From assembly GCA_043101845.1 (NCBI GenBank), contig JBICHN010000002.1, positions 248,001-312,000 of the forward strand: a DNA stretch of 64,000 nucleotides. Direction: 5' to 3'. The position numbers and the translations under genes are program-made. Origin of the DNA: JBICHN01 sp043101845 (lineage in GTDB: Bacteria; Planctomycetota; Phycisphaerae; Phycisphaerales; UBA5793). Positions 48,919 through 56,669 of the stretch are shown here, piece after piece. Within the stretch, counting starts at the first letter, position 1. Each line of letters starts with the position of its first letter. The notes beneath the pieces are model-generated. The model did not search any database and was not told the origin of the DNA. It saw only the letters and a program-made list of their open reading frames with translations.

Positions 48919-49358
48919 TCGCGAATGTCTTCATCCTCGCCTTCGCCACCGGGCTTGCCGTCGGACCCGTAGCTCACAATGTCGTAATCGAAGTTCCGTT
49001 CTCCCGGAACGACGATCATGAACTCATTGCCCCACGGGTCGAGAAGTTCATCGGCCTTGTTTACATAAGGGCCCTTCCAGCACCCTTCGGGCGCGTCGCC
49101 CGGACCTTCGAGAAGAAGCTCGCGCAACGAGTCCCCGCTTCGCACCGACCGGCAGTCGGCGATGAAGAGGTTGACCTGTCCCCGCAGTGATTTGGCGTTC
49201 GCCTTCGCGACGCCCTGCTTCGTTTCCATAATGCGACCGATGATGCGCGGCGCGATCAGCGTCGCGAGAATGCCGATGATGATGACTACCACGACCACTT
49301 CGATGAAGGTGAAGCCGCGGCGGAGGGCGCGGCGTTGACGCTCGGTTCGAGTCTTCAT
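48915..49358 (-). CDS. gspG: Type II secretion major pseudopilin GspG
   Basis: The 147-residue protein shows LRRGFTFIEVVVVVIIIGIL with Gly at -1, then the major-pseudopilin domain: DPWGNEFMIVVPGERNFDYD and SYGSDGKPGGEGEDEDI, the latter the calcium-binding loop typical of GspG. It is the building block of the pseudopilus. ATG 49358 is chosen because it starts just before the leader; the ATG at 49418 would add 20 residues. It follows gspF after 56 bases. Confidence 0.95.
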   Translation of the reverse strand: MKTRTERQRRALRRGFTFIEVVVVVIIIGILATLIAPRIIGRIMETKQGVAKANAKSLRGQVNLFIADCRSVRSGDSLRELLLEGPGDAPEGCWKGPYVNKADELLDPWGNEFMIVVPGERNFDYDIVSYGSDGKPGGEGEDEDIRE

Positions 49359-49414
49359 GATCTCTTCGGCTCCGTTGCCTCTCGGGACATGGGGGTCTGA
49401 GCTTATAGAACGCA

Positions 49415-50707
49415 TCATCCGATGCTGGATTGCATTTCAACGAGCGGCAACAACACCGCCGCGAGTACGAACACGACGACGACCGCCATCGAAAGAACGA
49501 TGGCCGGCGGGAGCAGGGTCATGAACAGCTTGATCGACGCTTCGGTCTTGCGGTCGAGCGAATGCGCCGCCTGACTCAGCATTTCATCAAGACGCCCAGA
49601 CCGCTCGCCAAGGCTGATGATCTGAATGAGCAGTGGGGGGAAGTACCCGCTTCGCTCCATGGGGTCGGCGATCGACTTGCCGCCGCGCACCTTCTCCGTC
49701 ACCTCGTCGATCACATTCTCCATCGCTTTGTTTCCAAGCGTGTCGCGGGTGACGACGAGCGCCTCCATGACCGGCAGCCCTGAACTCATCAAAGTGCCGA
49801 GGGTGCGGGCGAACCGCGCGACGGCCACATTTCGCAGCACCTCGCCCACGACGGGAATGCGGAGCATTGTTCGATGCACTCGAAGCTTGAACTCCGGCTG
49901 CCGCATCGCTGCGCGCCACCCGACCACCGCGCAGATGATGACGCCGATCAGGAAGACCCACCAGGTCGCGATAAAGTCGGCGAAGCCCTTGACCACTCGA
50001 GTCGGCAGCGGGAGCGCGCTCACCTGACCTTCGATCGTCTCGAGAATCCGCGGGATGATGATGCCGACGATAATCGCGACGCCGAGTGAAAGCACGACGA
50101 TCAGGATCGCCGGATACACGAGGGCGCCGCGCACCGACCGGCGAACTTCGGCGTCGCGGTCGAGGAGGTCAGCCAGTTGGAGGAGGACGATCTCGAGCTT
50201 GCCCGACGCTTCCCCGGCGCGGATCATGCCGACGGTCATGTCGTCGAACGGCGCGCCCCATTCCGCCGCGGCCTGGGCGAAGCTCCGCCCGTCCTCGATG
50301 CGGGCGATGAGAAACTTGACCGTCGCCTCCTGTCGCGCGCTCGACGCCTGACGCGCCACGGCACGCAGGGAATTCATCAGAGGGAGGCCCGCTTCGAGCG
50401 CCGTCGCGAGCTCGCGAATGAAGCTCGCAAGCTCCTGTTTCGTCATGGCGCGTGCGGTCCGCGACCGACCAACCTCCGCATCGATCGACCCACCGCCCAC
50501 GGACGCCGCCGCCGCGACTCCATTGCCGCCGCCGCTACCGCCACCACCGGGAAGCACGATCATCGCCTCGTTGAGCGGCTCGACGCGAGTCGCGAGTTCG
50601 CCGCGCTGGCGCAGGAGACGGATCGCCTCCGAACGGTCGATCGCGTCGATCGTGCCGGTCGTAGATTGGCCGGTCGTGGTCACGGATTGGTAGTGAAAAG
50701 TCGGCAT
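49415..50707 (-). CDS. gspF: Type II secretion inner-membrane platform protein GspF
   Basis: The 430-residue protein has two copies of the GspF domain, each with KQELASFIRELATALEAGLP (or ARTLGTLMSSGLPVMEAL) and AGEASGKLEIVLLQLADLLD (or LGERSGRLDEMLSQAAHSLD), and three membrane segments. It forms the platform on which GspE acts. A Gly-rich insertion at residues 56-75 precedes the first domain. The ATG at 50707 opens with the conserved MPTFHYQSV; an upstream ATG at 50842 was rejected. Confidence 0.94.
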   Translation of the reverse strand: MPTFHYQSVTTTGQSTTGTIDAIDRSEAIRLLRQRGELATRVEPLNEAMIVLPGGGGSGGGNGVAAAASVGGGSIDAEVGRSRTARAMTKQELASFIRELATALEAGLPLMNSLRAVARQASSARQEATVKFLIARIEDGRSFAQAAAEWGAPFDDMTVGMIRAGEASGKLEIVLLQLADLLDRDAEVRRSVRGALVYPAILIVVLSLGVAIIVGIIIPRILETIEGQVSALPLPTRVVKGFADFIATWWVFLIGVIICAVVGWRAAMRQPEFKLRVHRTMLRIPVVGEVLRNVAVARFARTLGTLMSSGLPVMEALVVTRDTLGNKAMENVIDEVTEKVRGGKSIADPMERSGYFPPLLIQIISLGERSGRLDEMLSQAAHSLDRKTEASIKLFMTLLPPAIVLSMAVVVVFVLAAVLLPLVEMQSSIG

Positions 50708-50774
50708 GAGTCGGTCGTCGAATCTCGCTACTTGCTGTTTCCCTCGTTCATCTACCGCGCACGCGGCGCCCGGT

Positions 50775-51179
50775 TCACATTCCGCCAGCCCCCATTCCCC
50801 CGGGTCGTCCGCCGAGTCGTCCGCCGAACACGATCGTCGCATTCACGACGACCATCGAAACCGTGAGCGGCAGCGCCTTCAGATACCACCAGGGCTCTCG
50901 GCGGCTCCGCAGAACATGACAACTCCACGCGTAGAGGATGACGGGTCCGCCATAGAAGCCGGCCCATCGTGTCGCGTCTGCGGCCGTTCCGAGCCACCAG
51001 GGGCCGCTCATGGCGTCGAGTCCCCGGGACACGAAGACCAGTATCGCGGGAAGCGCCGCCCAGACGGTGAGCCCGAGCCAGGGCCAGCGCGGTAGTCTCG
51101 GTTCAACGAAGATCCGCGGCCGATCTTGCGTCGCATCCTTCGACGGCGCGTCGTCCTCGTCGGATCGCCCGGCGCTCAT
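50775..51179 (-). CDS. Small membrane protein between gspE and gspF
   Basis: The 134-residue protein has about three membrane segments (LGLTVWAALPAILVFVS, FYGGPVILYAWSCHV and KALPLTVSMVVVNATIVFGG) and a Gly-rich C-terminus. It overlaps gspE by four bases (ATGA) and ends 67 bases before gspF. I do not recognise the family; no canonical type II gene occupies this place. It may be a platform subunit peculiar to this lineage. Confidence 0.68.
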   Translation of the reverse strand: MSAGRSDEDDAPSKDATQDRPRIFVEPRLPRWPWLGLTVWAALPAILVFVSRGLDAMSGPWWLGTAADATRWAGFYGGPVILYAWSCHVLRSRREPWWYLKALPLTVSMVVVNATIVFGGRLGGRPGGMGAGGM

Positions 51180-52861
51180 CCGCCGGGATCGTCCGTGTCT
51201 TGCGTCGCGCGGAGCACCTCTTCAATCGTCGTATCGCCCTTCGCCGCCTTGCGAATTCCGTCCGAACGCATGGTGAGCGGGCGGGTCGCCGCCGCGGCGA
51301 GAATCTCCGGCGCCGTGCGATTCTCGCTCACCGCCTGCCGCATGCGGGGACCGAGCTCGATCACTTCGAAGTATCCAAGGCGACCTCGATAGCCCGTTTC
51401 GTTGCATTTGTCACACCCAGCGCCGCGCCAGCACCGGCCGTCGTTAAAGAGCGCCCGCTCACTCTCGCTCAAGCGATGGCTGAGCGCCTCGCTGATCGCG
51501 ATCTGTTCGCGGCAGAATTTGCAGATCCGGCGACCGAGTCGTTGCGCAAGTACGCCCTCGAGCACGGAGGAGACAAGAAATGGTTCGACTCCCATGTCAA
51601 TCAAACGCGTGACAGATGAAATCGCGTCATTGGTATGGATCGTCGAGAACACCAGATGGCCCGTGAGCGCGGACCGGACGGCGATCTCGGCCGTTTCGCC
51701 ATCACGGATCTCGCCCACCATGATGACATCGGGGTCCTGCCGAAGAATGCTGCGCAGTCCCGACGCGAAGGTCAATCCGCGCTTCGGGTTCACCGGAATC
51801 TGATTGACTCCCGAGAGCTCGTACTCGACCGGATCCTCGATCGTGATGATCTTCTTTTCGGGTGAATAGACCTTCTGCAAGGCGGCGTACAGCGTCGTCG
51901 TCTTACCGCTTCCGGTCGGGCCGGATACGAGAATCATGCCGTGCGGCGAACGAAGCAGTCCATCCATGACGCCGATGTGATCGGGTTGCATTCCGAGTTC
52001 AGAAAGCTCGAGGGGCAACGATCCCTTGTCGAGGATGCGCAGCACGACTGATTCGCCGTAGATCGTCGGAACCGTACTCACGCGCAGGTCGATCTTGCGA
52101 CCTTCGACTTTGAGCGTGATGTGTCCGTCCTGGGGCACGAATCGCTCGGCGATGTTCATCCCGGCCATGATCTTGATACGCGAGATGATCGCCGGCTGCA
52201 GGTGCTTGGGCGGCGGCGATTCTTCATGCAGCACGCCGTCGACGCGATACTTGATCTTGAGTTCGGTCTCGAACGGCTCAATGTGAATATCAGAAGCGCG
52301 GGCGCGAATCGCTTCGACGATGATGAGGTTGACGAGATTGATGAGCGTCGGCTGCTCGGCCATGCGATGCAGATCCGCCGCTTCAATCGCCTCGATGTTG
52401 TGTTCGAGGTCGTCGTCATCGCTCTCGCCGGCGAGTCGCTCGGCCATACGCGCCGCGGTCGTCCCGTACTGCGCTTCCACGAGTTTCTTGAAGGGCTCGC
52501 TCGACATGCCGACGCGCTTCACGGCGCGGCCAGCCATCACCGAGATCTCATCGACGGCGAAGAGATCGAGCGGATCGCGCATGACGAGCGTCACCGTGTC
52601 ATCCGTCGAGAAGATGGGAACGGCGCGGAGGCGGATGGCTTCCTCCGCCTCGATCAACTCGGCGGCGGCCGCATCCGCCTCGATCGGTTCATCGTGCCAC
52701 ACGATGCCCAACTGCTCGCAACGGGCGCGCACGGATGATTCGGTGTCGGCGGGATCCGTGAGATCAATCATCGGTCCGGAGCCGCCCCCGCCCGCCGCTC
52801 CGTTCGCGCCGGATACGGTCCGCGGCGTCGACTCGATGGCTGGATCCGACGCTCGCTCCAT
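51176..52861 (-). CDS. gspE: Type II secretion ATPase GspE
   Basis: The 561-residue protein has an N-terminal GspE domain (to about residue 130), then the ATPase core: Walker A GPTGSGKTTTLYAAL, the Asp box IITIEDPVEYE, Walker B DPDVIMVGEIRD, His box TGHLVFSTIHTND. The zinc tetracysteine is at CKFC and CDKC. All catalytic residues are present. It drives pseudopilus assembly from the cytoplasm. The ATG overlaps the stop of the preceding gene (TGATG). Confidence 0.95.
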   Translation of the reverse strand: MERASDPAIESTPRTVSGANGAAGGGGSGPMIDLTDPADTESSVRARCEQLGIVWHDEPIEADAAAAELIEAEEAIRLRAVPIFSTDDTVTLVMRDPLDLFAVDEISVMAGRAVKRVGMSSEPFKKLVEAQYGTTAARMAERLAGESDDDDLEHNIEAIEAADLHRMAEQPTLINLVNLIIVEAIRARASDIHIEPFETELKIKYRVDGVLHEESPPPKHLQPAIISRIKIMAGMNIAERFVPQDGHITLKVEGRKIDLRVSTVPTIYGESVVLRILDKGSLPLELSELGMQPDHIGVMDGLLRSPHGMILVSGPTGSGKTTTLYAALQKVYSPEKKIITIEDPVEYELSGVNQIPVNPKRGLTFASGLRSILRQDPDVIMVGEIRDGETAEIAVRSALTGHLVFSTIHTNDAISSVTRLIDMGVEPFLVSSVLEGVLAQRLGRRICKFCREQIAISEALSHRLSESERALFNDGRCWRGAGCDKCNETGYRGRLGYFEVIELGPRMRQAVSENRTAPEILAAAATRPLTMRSDGIRKAAKGDTTIEEVLRATQDTDDPGG

Positions 52862-54117
52862 CAGAAGTCTCCGTGGTTCCCGGTCGGCGTAGCCCCGTCG
52901 GCGCCGCCGTCCGATTTCTGATACACCGCATTCTTCGGTGATTCCATCTGCTGCTCGGCGCTTAACAGCGCGAAGACGCGATCGATCGTGCTGTTCTCGA
53001 GAGCATGGCGCCGGTTCCAGAGGTCGCGCGTTTCCGTCGATCGTTCCGCCCGGTCCGGACGGGGCGCCCGCCGCTCTCCGCGCGACACCTTGAACTCGAG
53101 CCGTTCCCGCTCATTCTCATCTTCGACCTGGGTCAGCCGCTGATTGATCGGCGCCAGTTGGGCGAGGTAGTCGCTCTTGATCGCCTCGATCGCGGCGCGT
53201 TGCTCAGGCGTGAGATCGGCGAGTCCGAGGACATGATTGATGTACGCTTCGGCCCGCGTCTCCCGGAAGATCGACGGGTACGCGGCGATGAGAAACGCCT
53301 GGCGAAGCCGCTGCGCGTTCTCGGTTCCCAACTCGCCCGCGATCCGTTCCATCCATCGCTGGTTCAACTCCGCGATAGCCCAACTCCGCTGGGCGATCTC
53401 GGAATCGCGCGCCTGCAGAACCGCGAGGTCTCGGGTGTCATTTGCAATGAGTTCGTAGCGTTCCTCAACCAGCGCGTTTCGCGCCCGGAGAAGCCCGTCG
53501 AGTTCCCCTGCATACGCATCGAGCAGATTGGCGATGGCGTCCTGCTCAACTCCGGTCAGCGGAACTCCTTCCACGAGTTCGAAGACATCGACGCGCTCGG
53601 TCCCGAACTGGCCGTTCAGCGTGAGGGTCGTCCGTCGTCGTCGCTCGCGCTCGAACTCGGGCCATCGGGTCGTCTGCTCGGGAGTCAGCACGCGCTGGAC
53701 ATCATCGAAGAGCGCCGATTCGAGCCCGATCGCCTGATCCGTCCAACGATCTTTGATGGCGGTCAATTCCTGGGCGACCGCTCTCCATGCGGCGGCGTCG
53801 CCACCCTCCTTGCCGTACGCCTCTTGCTGGGCCGCGCGGCGTTCGTCGTCCATCATCTGCTTCGCGGATCGAAAGGCGTCGAGGTATCCTGAGATGAGCG
53901 ATTCGACGATCTCGTCCTGAACCTCCGACAGCTCGAGCGTTCGCCGCATGTCGTCGAGGTCGTCCATCGTCACCGTCGGGTTATGAACGCCCCAGATTCG
54001 GTGCATGCGGGCGGACTGCGCCCTGGCGGCTCCGGCGAACAGCCCGAATGCGACGATGGCGGCGAGAGCGACAACTCCCGCCCGGCCGGGCATCAGTGTC
54101 TGTGGCGAATCGCCCAC
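52861..54117 (-). CDS. Exported helical protein, first gene of the type II operon
   Basis: The 418-residue product starts with a signal peptide (MPGRAGVVALAAIVAFGLFA). The mature part is almost entirely helical with charged heptad-like sequence and LTPEQ-type segments (VLTPEQTTRWPEFERERRR and LADLTPEQRAAIEAIKSDY), recalling the LTxxQ motifs of the Spy/CpxP periplasmic chaperones. AAAGGAGG lies seven bases before GTG 54117, which decides the start. As first gene of the operon it is coupled to gspE by overlap. It may be a chaperone or substrate of the system. Confidence 0.75.
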   Translation of the reverse strand: MGDSPQTLMPGRAGVVALAAIVAFGLFAGAARAQSARMHRIWGVHNPTVTMDDLDDMRRTLELSEVQDEIVESLISGYLDAFRSAKQMMDDERRAAQQEAYGKEGGDAAAWRAVAQELTAIKDRWTDQAIGLESALFDDVQRVLTPEQTTRWPEFERERRRRTTLTLNGQFGTERVDVFELVEGVPLTGVEQDAIANLLDAYAGELDGLLRARNALVEERYELIANDTRDLAVLQARDSEIAQRSWAIAELNQRWMERIAGELGTENAQRLRQAFLIAAYPSIFRETRAEAYINHVLGLADLTPEQRAAIEAIKSDYLAQLAPINQRLTQVEDENERERLEFKVSRGERRAPRPDRAERSTETRDLWNRRHALENSTIDRVFALLSAEQQMESPKNAVYQKSDGGADGATPTGNHGDF

Positions 54118-54124
54118 GGCGATT

Positions 54125-54132
54125 CCTCCTTT
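54125..54132 (-). promoter_or_regulatory. Shine-Dalgarno AAAGGAGG fixing the GTG start at 54117
   Basis: On the minus strand AAAGGAGG lies seven bases before GTG 54117. This is the best ribosome binding site in the operon and argues against the longer start at 54213. Confidence 0.7.
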
Positions 54133-54315
54133 ATTGCGTATCACGCGATCCACGAGTCTTCTCCGTCCGCGCGGCGAGGCGTCGATGCCTGAGGAGACTC
54201 GGGACCGGGCCAACGGATCACCACCCCGTATTATCGCGTCGAAACCAATCTATTTCTGGAAATCCTCACGATCGCGCAAGGTATCGGACGGGCGTCCCTT
54301 CCGAACCCGGCGGAA

Positions 54316-54321
54316 TACCAT
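54316..54321 (+). promoter_or_regulatory. -10-like TACCAT before pgsA
   Basis: TACCAT ends eight bases before ATG 54330; no Shine-Dalgarno sequence is seen. The spacing suits a leaderless message. Confidence 0.4.
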
Positions 54322-54329
54322 TCGCCGCG

Positions 54330-55007
54330 ATGCCGACGCCATTCCAGCGCCAGTTTCCCAATTCGCTCACCGTACTGCGACTTGTCCTTGCCGTCGCCTT
54401 CTTTGCGCTGCTCGGGGCGTACCAGTATCCCGACGGCCCGTCGACTCTGCTCAATGTTGCGACCGCGGTCTTCATCCTCGCCGCGATCACGGACTCGCTC
54501 GACGGAATGCTGGCCCGTCGCTGGGAGGTCGTCTCGGCCTTTGGTCGGATCATGGATCCGGTCGCGGACAAAGTACTCGTCATCGGCGCCTTCGTTTTCC
54601 TGTGCGGCCCGAGATTCCTCGTTCCACCGGACACCCCGGTCGCCGGCGGCCTCGACTCGCTCGTCACGGCGGTGGATTCCCGGCGACTCATTACCGGTCT
54701 GTATCCCTGGATGGTCGTAGTGATCATCGCGCGGGAGTTGCTCGTGACGAGCATCCGGGGGATGCTCGAGGGGATCGGCGTCGAATTCGGAGCCGTCGGC
54801 GCCGGTAAGCTCAAGATGGTGCTGCAGTCGGTCGCGACGCCCGCCATCCTTCTGCTCGTGGCGAACGCTGATCCGACGGATCTCGCGTGGGCAGCCTGGA
54901 CCCGGGACGCGCTCGTCTACCTCATGATTTTCTTTACCGTGATCAGCGGAGCCCCGTATGTGACGCGCGCCTGGGCGGTTCTCCGCCGCGGACAGGCCAC
55001 CTCCTGA
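54330..55007 (+). CDS. pgsA: CDP-diacylglycerol-glycerol-3-phosphate 3-phosphatidyltransferase
   Basis: The 225-residue protein makes phosphatidylglycerophosphate at the inner membrane. The CDP-alcohol phosphotransferase motif is DSLDGMLARRWEVVSAFGRI followed by MDPVADK, with all aspartates in place, and about five membrane segments follow. Length fits the family (usually 180-230). ATG 54330 is the start nearest the conserved N-terminal FPNSLTVLRL. It is followed after ten bases by pgpA, the next step of the pathway. Confidence 0.93.
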   Translation: MPTPFQRQFPNSLTVLRLVLAVAFFALLGAYQYPDGPSTLLNVATAVFILAAITDSLDGMLARRWEVVSAFGRIMDPVADKVLVIGAFVFLCGPRFLVPPDTPVAGGLDSLVTAVDSRRLITGLYPWMVVVIIARELLVTSIRGMLEGIGVEFGAVGAGKLKMVLQSVATPAILLLVANADPTDLAWAAWTRDALVYLMIFFTVISGAPYVTRAWAVLRRGQATS

Positions 55008-55017
55008 GAGGCGGACG

Positions 55018-55533
55018 GTGAATCGACGACTCTCCATCCTGACGGCGGGCGGTCTGGGATTCATGCCCGTGGCGCCGGGAACCTGGGGCAGTTTGCCTCC
55101 CTGTCTCTTCGTGCTCGTGCTCATCTGGGTCGGCGCGCCGGACTGGGTAGTTCACCTGCTTCTCCTGTCCGTGATCGTCCTCGGCTCGATCGCCTGCGTG
55201 CGGCTCGGGCCCTGGGCGGAGCGGCTCTTCAGCGGTAAGGACCCCGGCGCGGTGGTCATCGACGAAGTCGCGGGGATGGCGCTGACGATGCTCTTCGTGC
55301 CCCTGCATCCGCTCGGGAGCGACGCGCCCTGGGGCGCCATGGTGGTCGTCGGGGGAGCGTTCGTCCTCTTTCGGATCTTTGATGTCGTGAAGCCGCCCCC
55401 CGCGAACTCGATGCAGCAGTTTCCGTCCGGCTGGGGAATTCTGCTCGACGATCTCGTCGCGGGAGTGTTTGCGAACCTGACGCTTCAAGCGTTTCTACGC
55501 ATCGGCCTGCCGGTGCTCGTCGCCGGCGGCTGA
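55018..55533 (+). CDS. pgpA: Phosphatidylglycerophosphatase A
   Basis: The 171-residue membrane protein removes phosphate from phosphatidylglycerophosphate, completing phosphatidylglycerol synthesis. FMPVAPGTWGSLPPCL at the N-terminus, DEVAGMALTM and the FRIFDVVKPPPANSM stretch with its conserved Asp are the family signatures. The start is GTG 55018 with GAGAGGCGG upstream. It forms a two-gene operon with pgsA. Confidence 0.93.
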   Translation: MNRRLSILTAGGLGFMPVAPGTWGSLPPCLFVLVLIWVGAPDWVVHLLLLSVIVLGSIACVRLGPWAERLFSGKDPGAVVIDEVAGMALTMLFVPLHPLGSDAPWGAMVVVGGAFVLFRIFDVVKPPPANSMQQFPSGWGILLDDLVAGVFANLTLQAFLRIGLPVLVAGG

Positions 55534-55541
55534 GGGCACTG

Positions 55542-56000
55542 CTAGGCCGTTGGACGGAGCGTCATGCCCTCGATCGGATAATGGCGCCGGAGCGCCGCTT
55601 CGAGCGCGTCGTCGTCGCAGAGAACGAAGTACACCGGCTCGCCGAGGCGCCAGGCGAAGAACCTCGCCGCGCGAGGGAGATTCTCAACGGTGGTCGCGAC
55701 CATGAACTCTCGTCCGTCGCGACGAATGGGCAACAGCTGAAACTGCCACGCCTGCCGGCGATTGACGAGCTGGAGCGCCTGCGGACAGATCTCTTCCGAC
55801 TGCGGATCGATCCGTTGCGTTATCTGGGCGAACTGCTCCGCCCACGCCGCTTCGATCTGTGAGCTCGAAAGACCGAATCGTCGCTCGGCGATTTCGCCAA
55901 ACGGCCGGCCGGTGTCCTGCTGCTCATCGAGCACACGCTGCACTTCCTGCTCAGTGAGCGCGCCGAAGCGAACGAGAAGTTCTCCGAGTCGAACGGCCAT
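55542..56000 (-). CDS. Stand-alone GspE N-terminal-domain protein
   Basis: The 152-residue protein resembles the N-terminal domain of GspE/PilB-type ATPases (MshEN/T2SSE_N-like): RLGELLVRFGALTEQEVQRV, DTGRPFGEIAERRFGLSSSQ, AEQFAQITQRIDP and VATTVENLPRAARFFA. In some systems this domain binds cyclic di-GMP; whether it does so here cannot be seen. It stands alone and is not fused to an ATPase. GGAGG precedes ATG 56000. It lies upstream of the type II operon but separated from it by pgsA-pgpA on the other strand. Confidence 0.78.
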   Translation of the reverse strand: MAVRLGELLVRFGALTEQEVQRVLDEQQDTGRPFGEIAERRFGLSSSQIEAAWAEQFAQITQRIDPQSEEICPQALQLVNRRQAWQFQLLPIRRDGREFMVATTVENLPRAARFFAWRLGEPVYFVLCDDDALEAALRRHYPIEGMTLRPTA

Positions 56001-56264
56001 GTCGGGCCTCCGGGACAAGATGCGGTCGCTCGTTCTATCGACGGGGCGCCGGCGCAAGGTCAGGCGACCGGACAATTCAGGCGTCGATCGGATCGCGAAC
56101 GCGGCTCTGTGCCGGTTGCGTGGGATCGAAACGCCCGTAACGATTATGCGGGCGTCGTTCCGTGCCGGCAGTCGGGTTCTGACGACGAGCGATGGCGTCG
56201 TCTATCATGCGAGGGGCCCGGTGATGACCCCGAGGATCGCGAGTGTCGTCCGAGGAGCGGTGAA

Positions 56265-56669
56265 ATGGCCGTGCGCATGGAGCTCAGCCGCATCTTCATC
56301 CGCGAGATGAGCGACATCCAGTTTATCGAACTGCAGGAGGTCGACGGGGACCGTTCCTTTCCGATCGGAATCGGCCTGCCCGAGGCTCAGGCGATCGAGC
56401 GGCGACTCAAAGGAATCGCCCCGCCGCGGCCCCAGACCCACGATCTGCTCGCCACCGTCATTGAAACGCTTGGTGGCGAACTCGACCGCATCGTCATTCA
56501 CGATCTGACGGACGGCACCTTCTTTGCCCGCCTCATCGTGACGCGGAACGGAGAACAGATCGAAGTCGACAGTCGACCGAGTGACGCCATCGCGCTCGGA
56601 GTCGCGAGTCAGGCCCCGATCTTTGTCGAGGAGTCGGTTCTCGAACAGGCCGCGACCGAGGAGGCGTGA
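56265..56669 (+). CDS. Bifunctional nuclease (DUF151) domain protein
   Basis: The 134-residue protein matches the BFN/DUF151 domain: MELSRIFIREMSDIQFIELQ, GRLPIGIG-like PIGIGLPEAQAIERRL, and HDLTDGTFFARLIV followed by EVDSRPSDAIALGV, the most conserved stretch of the family. Some members have nuclease activity in vitro; the cellular role is unclear. GAGGAG precedes ATG 56265. Its stop overlaps the truD start (TGATG), so it may be coexpressed with RNA modification. Confidence 0.88.
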   Translation: MAVRMELSRIFIREMSDIQFIELQEVDGDRSFPIGIGLPEAQAIERRLKGIAPPRPQTHDLLATVIETLGGELDRIVIHDLTDGTFFARLIVTRNGEQIEVDSRPSDAIALGVASQAPIFVEESVLEQAATEEA

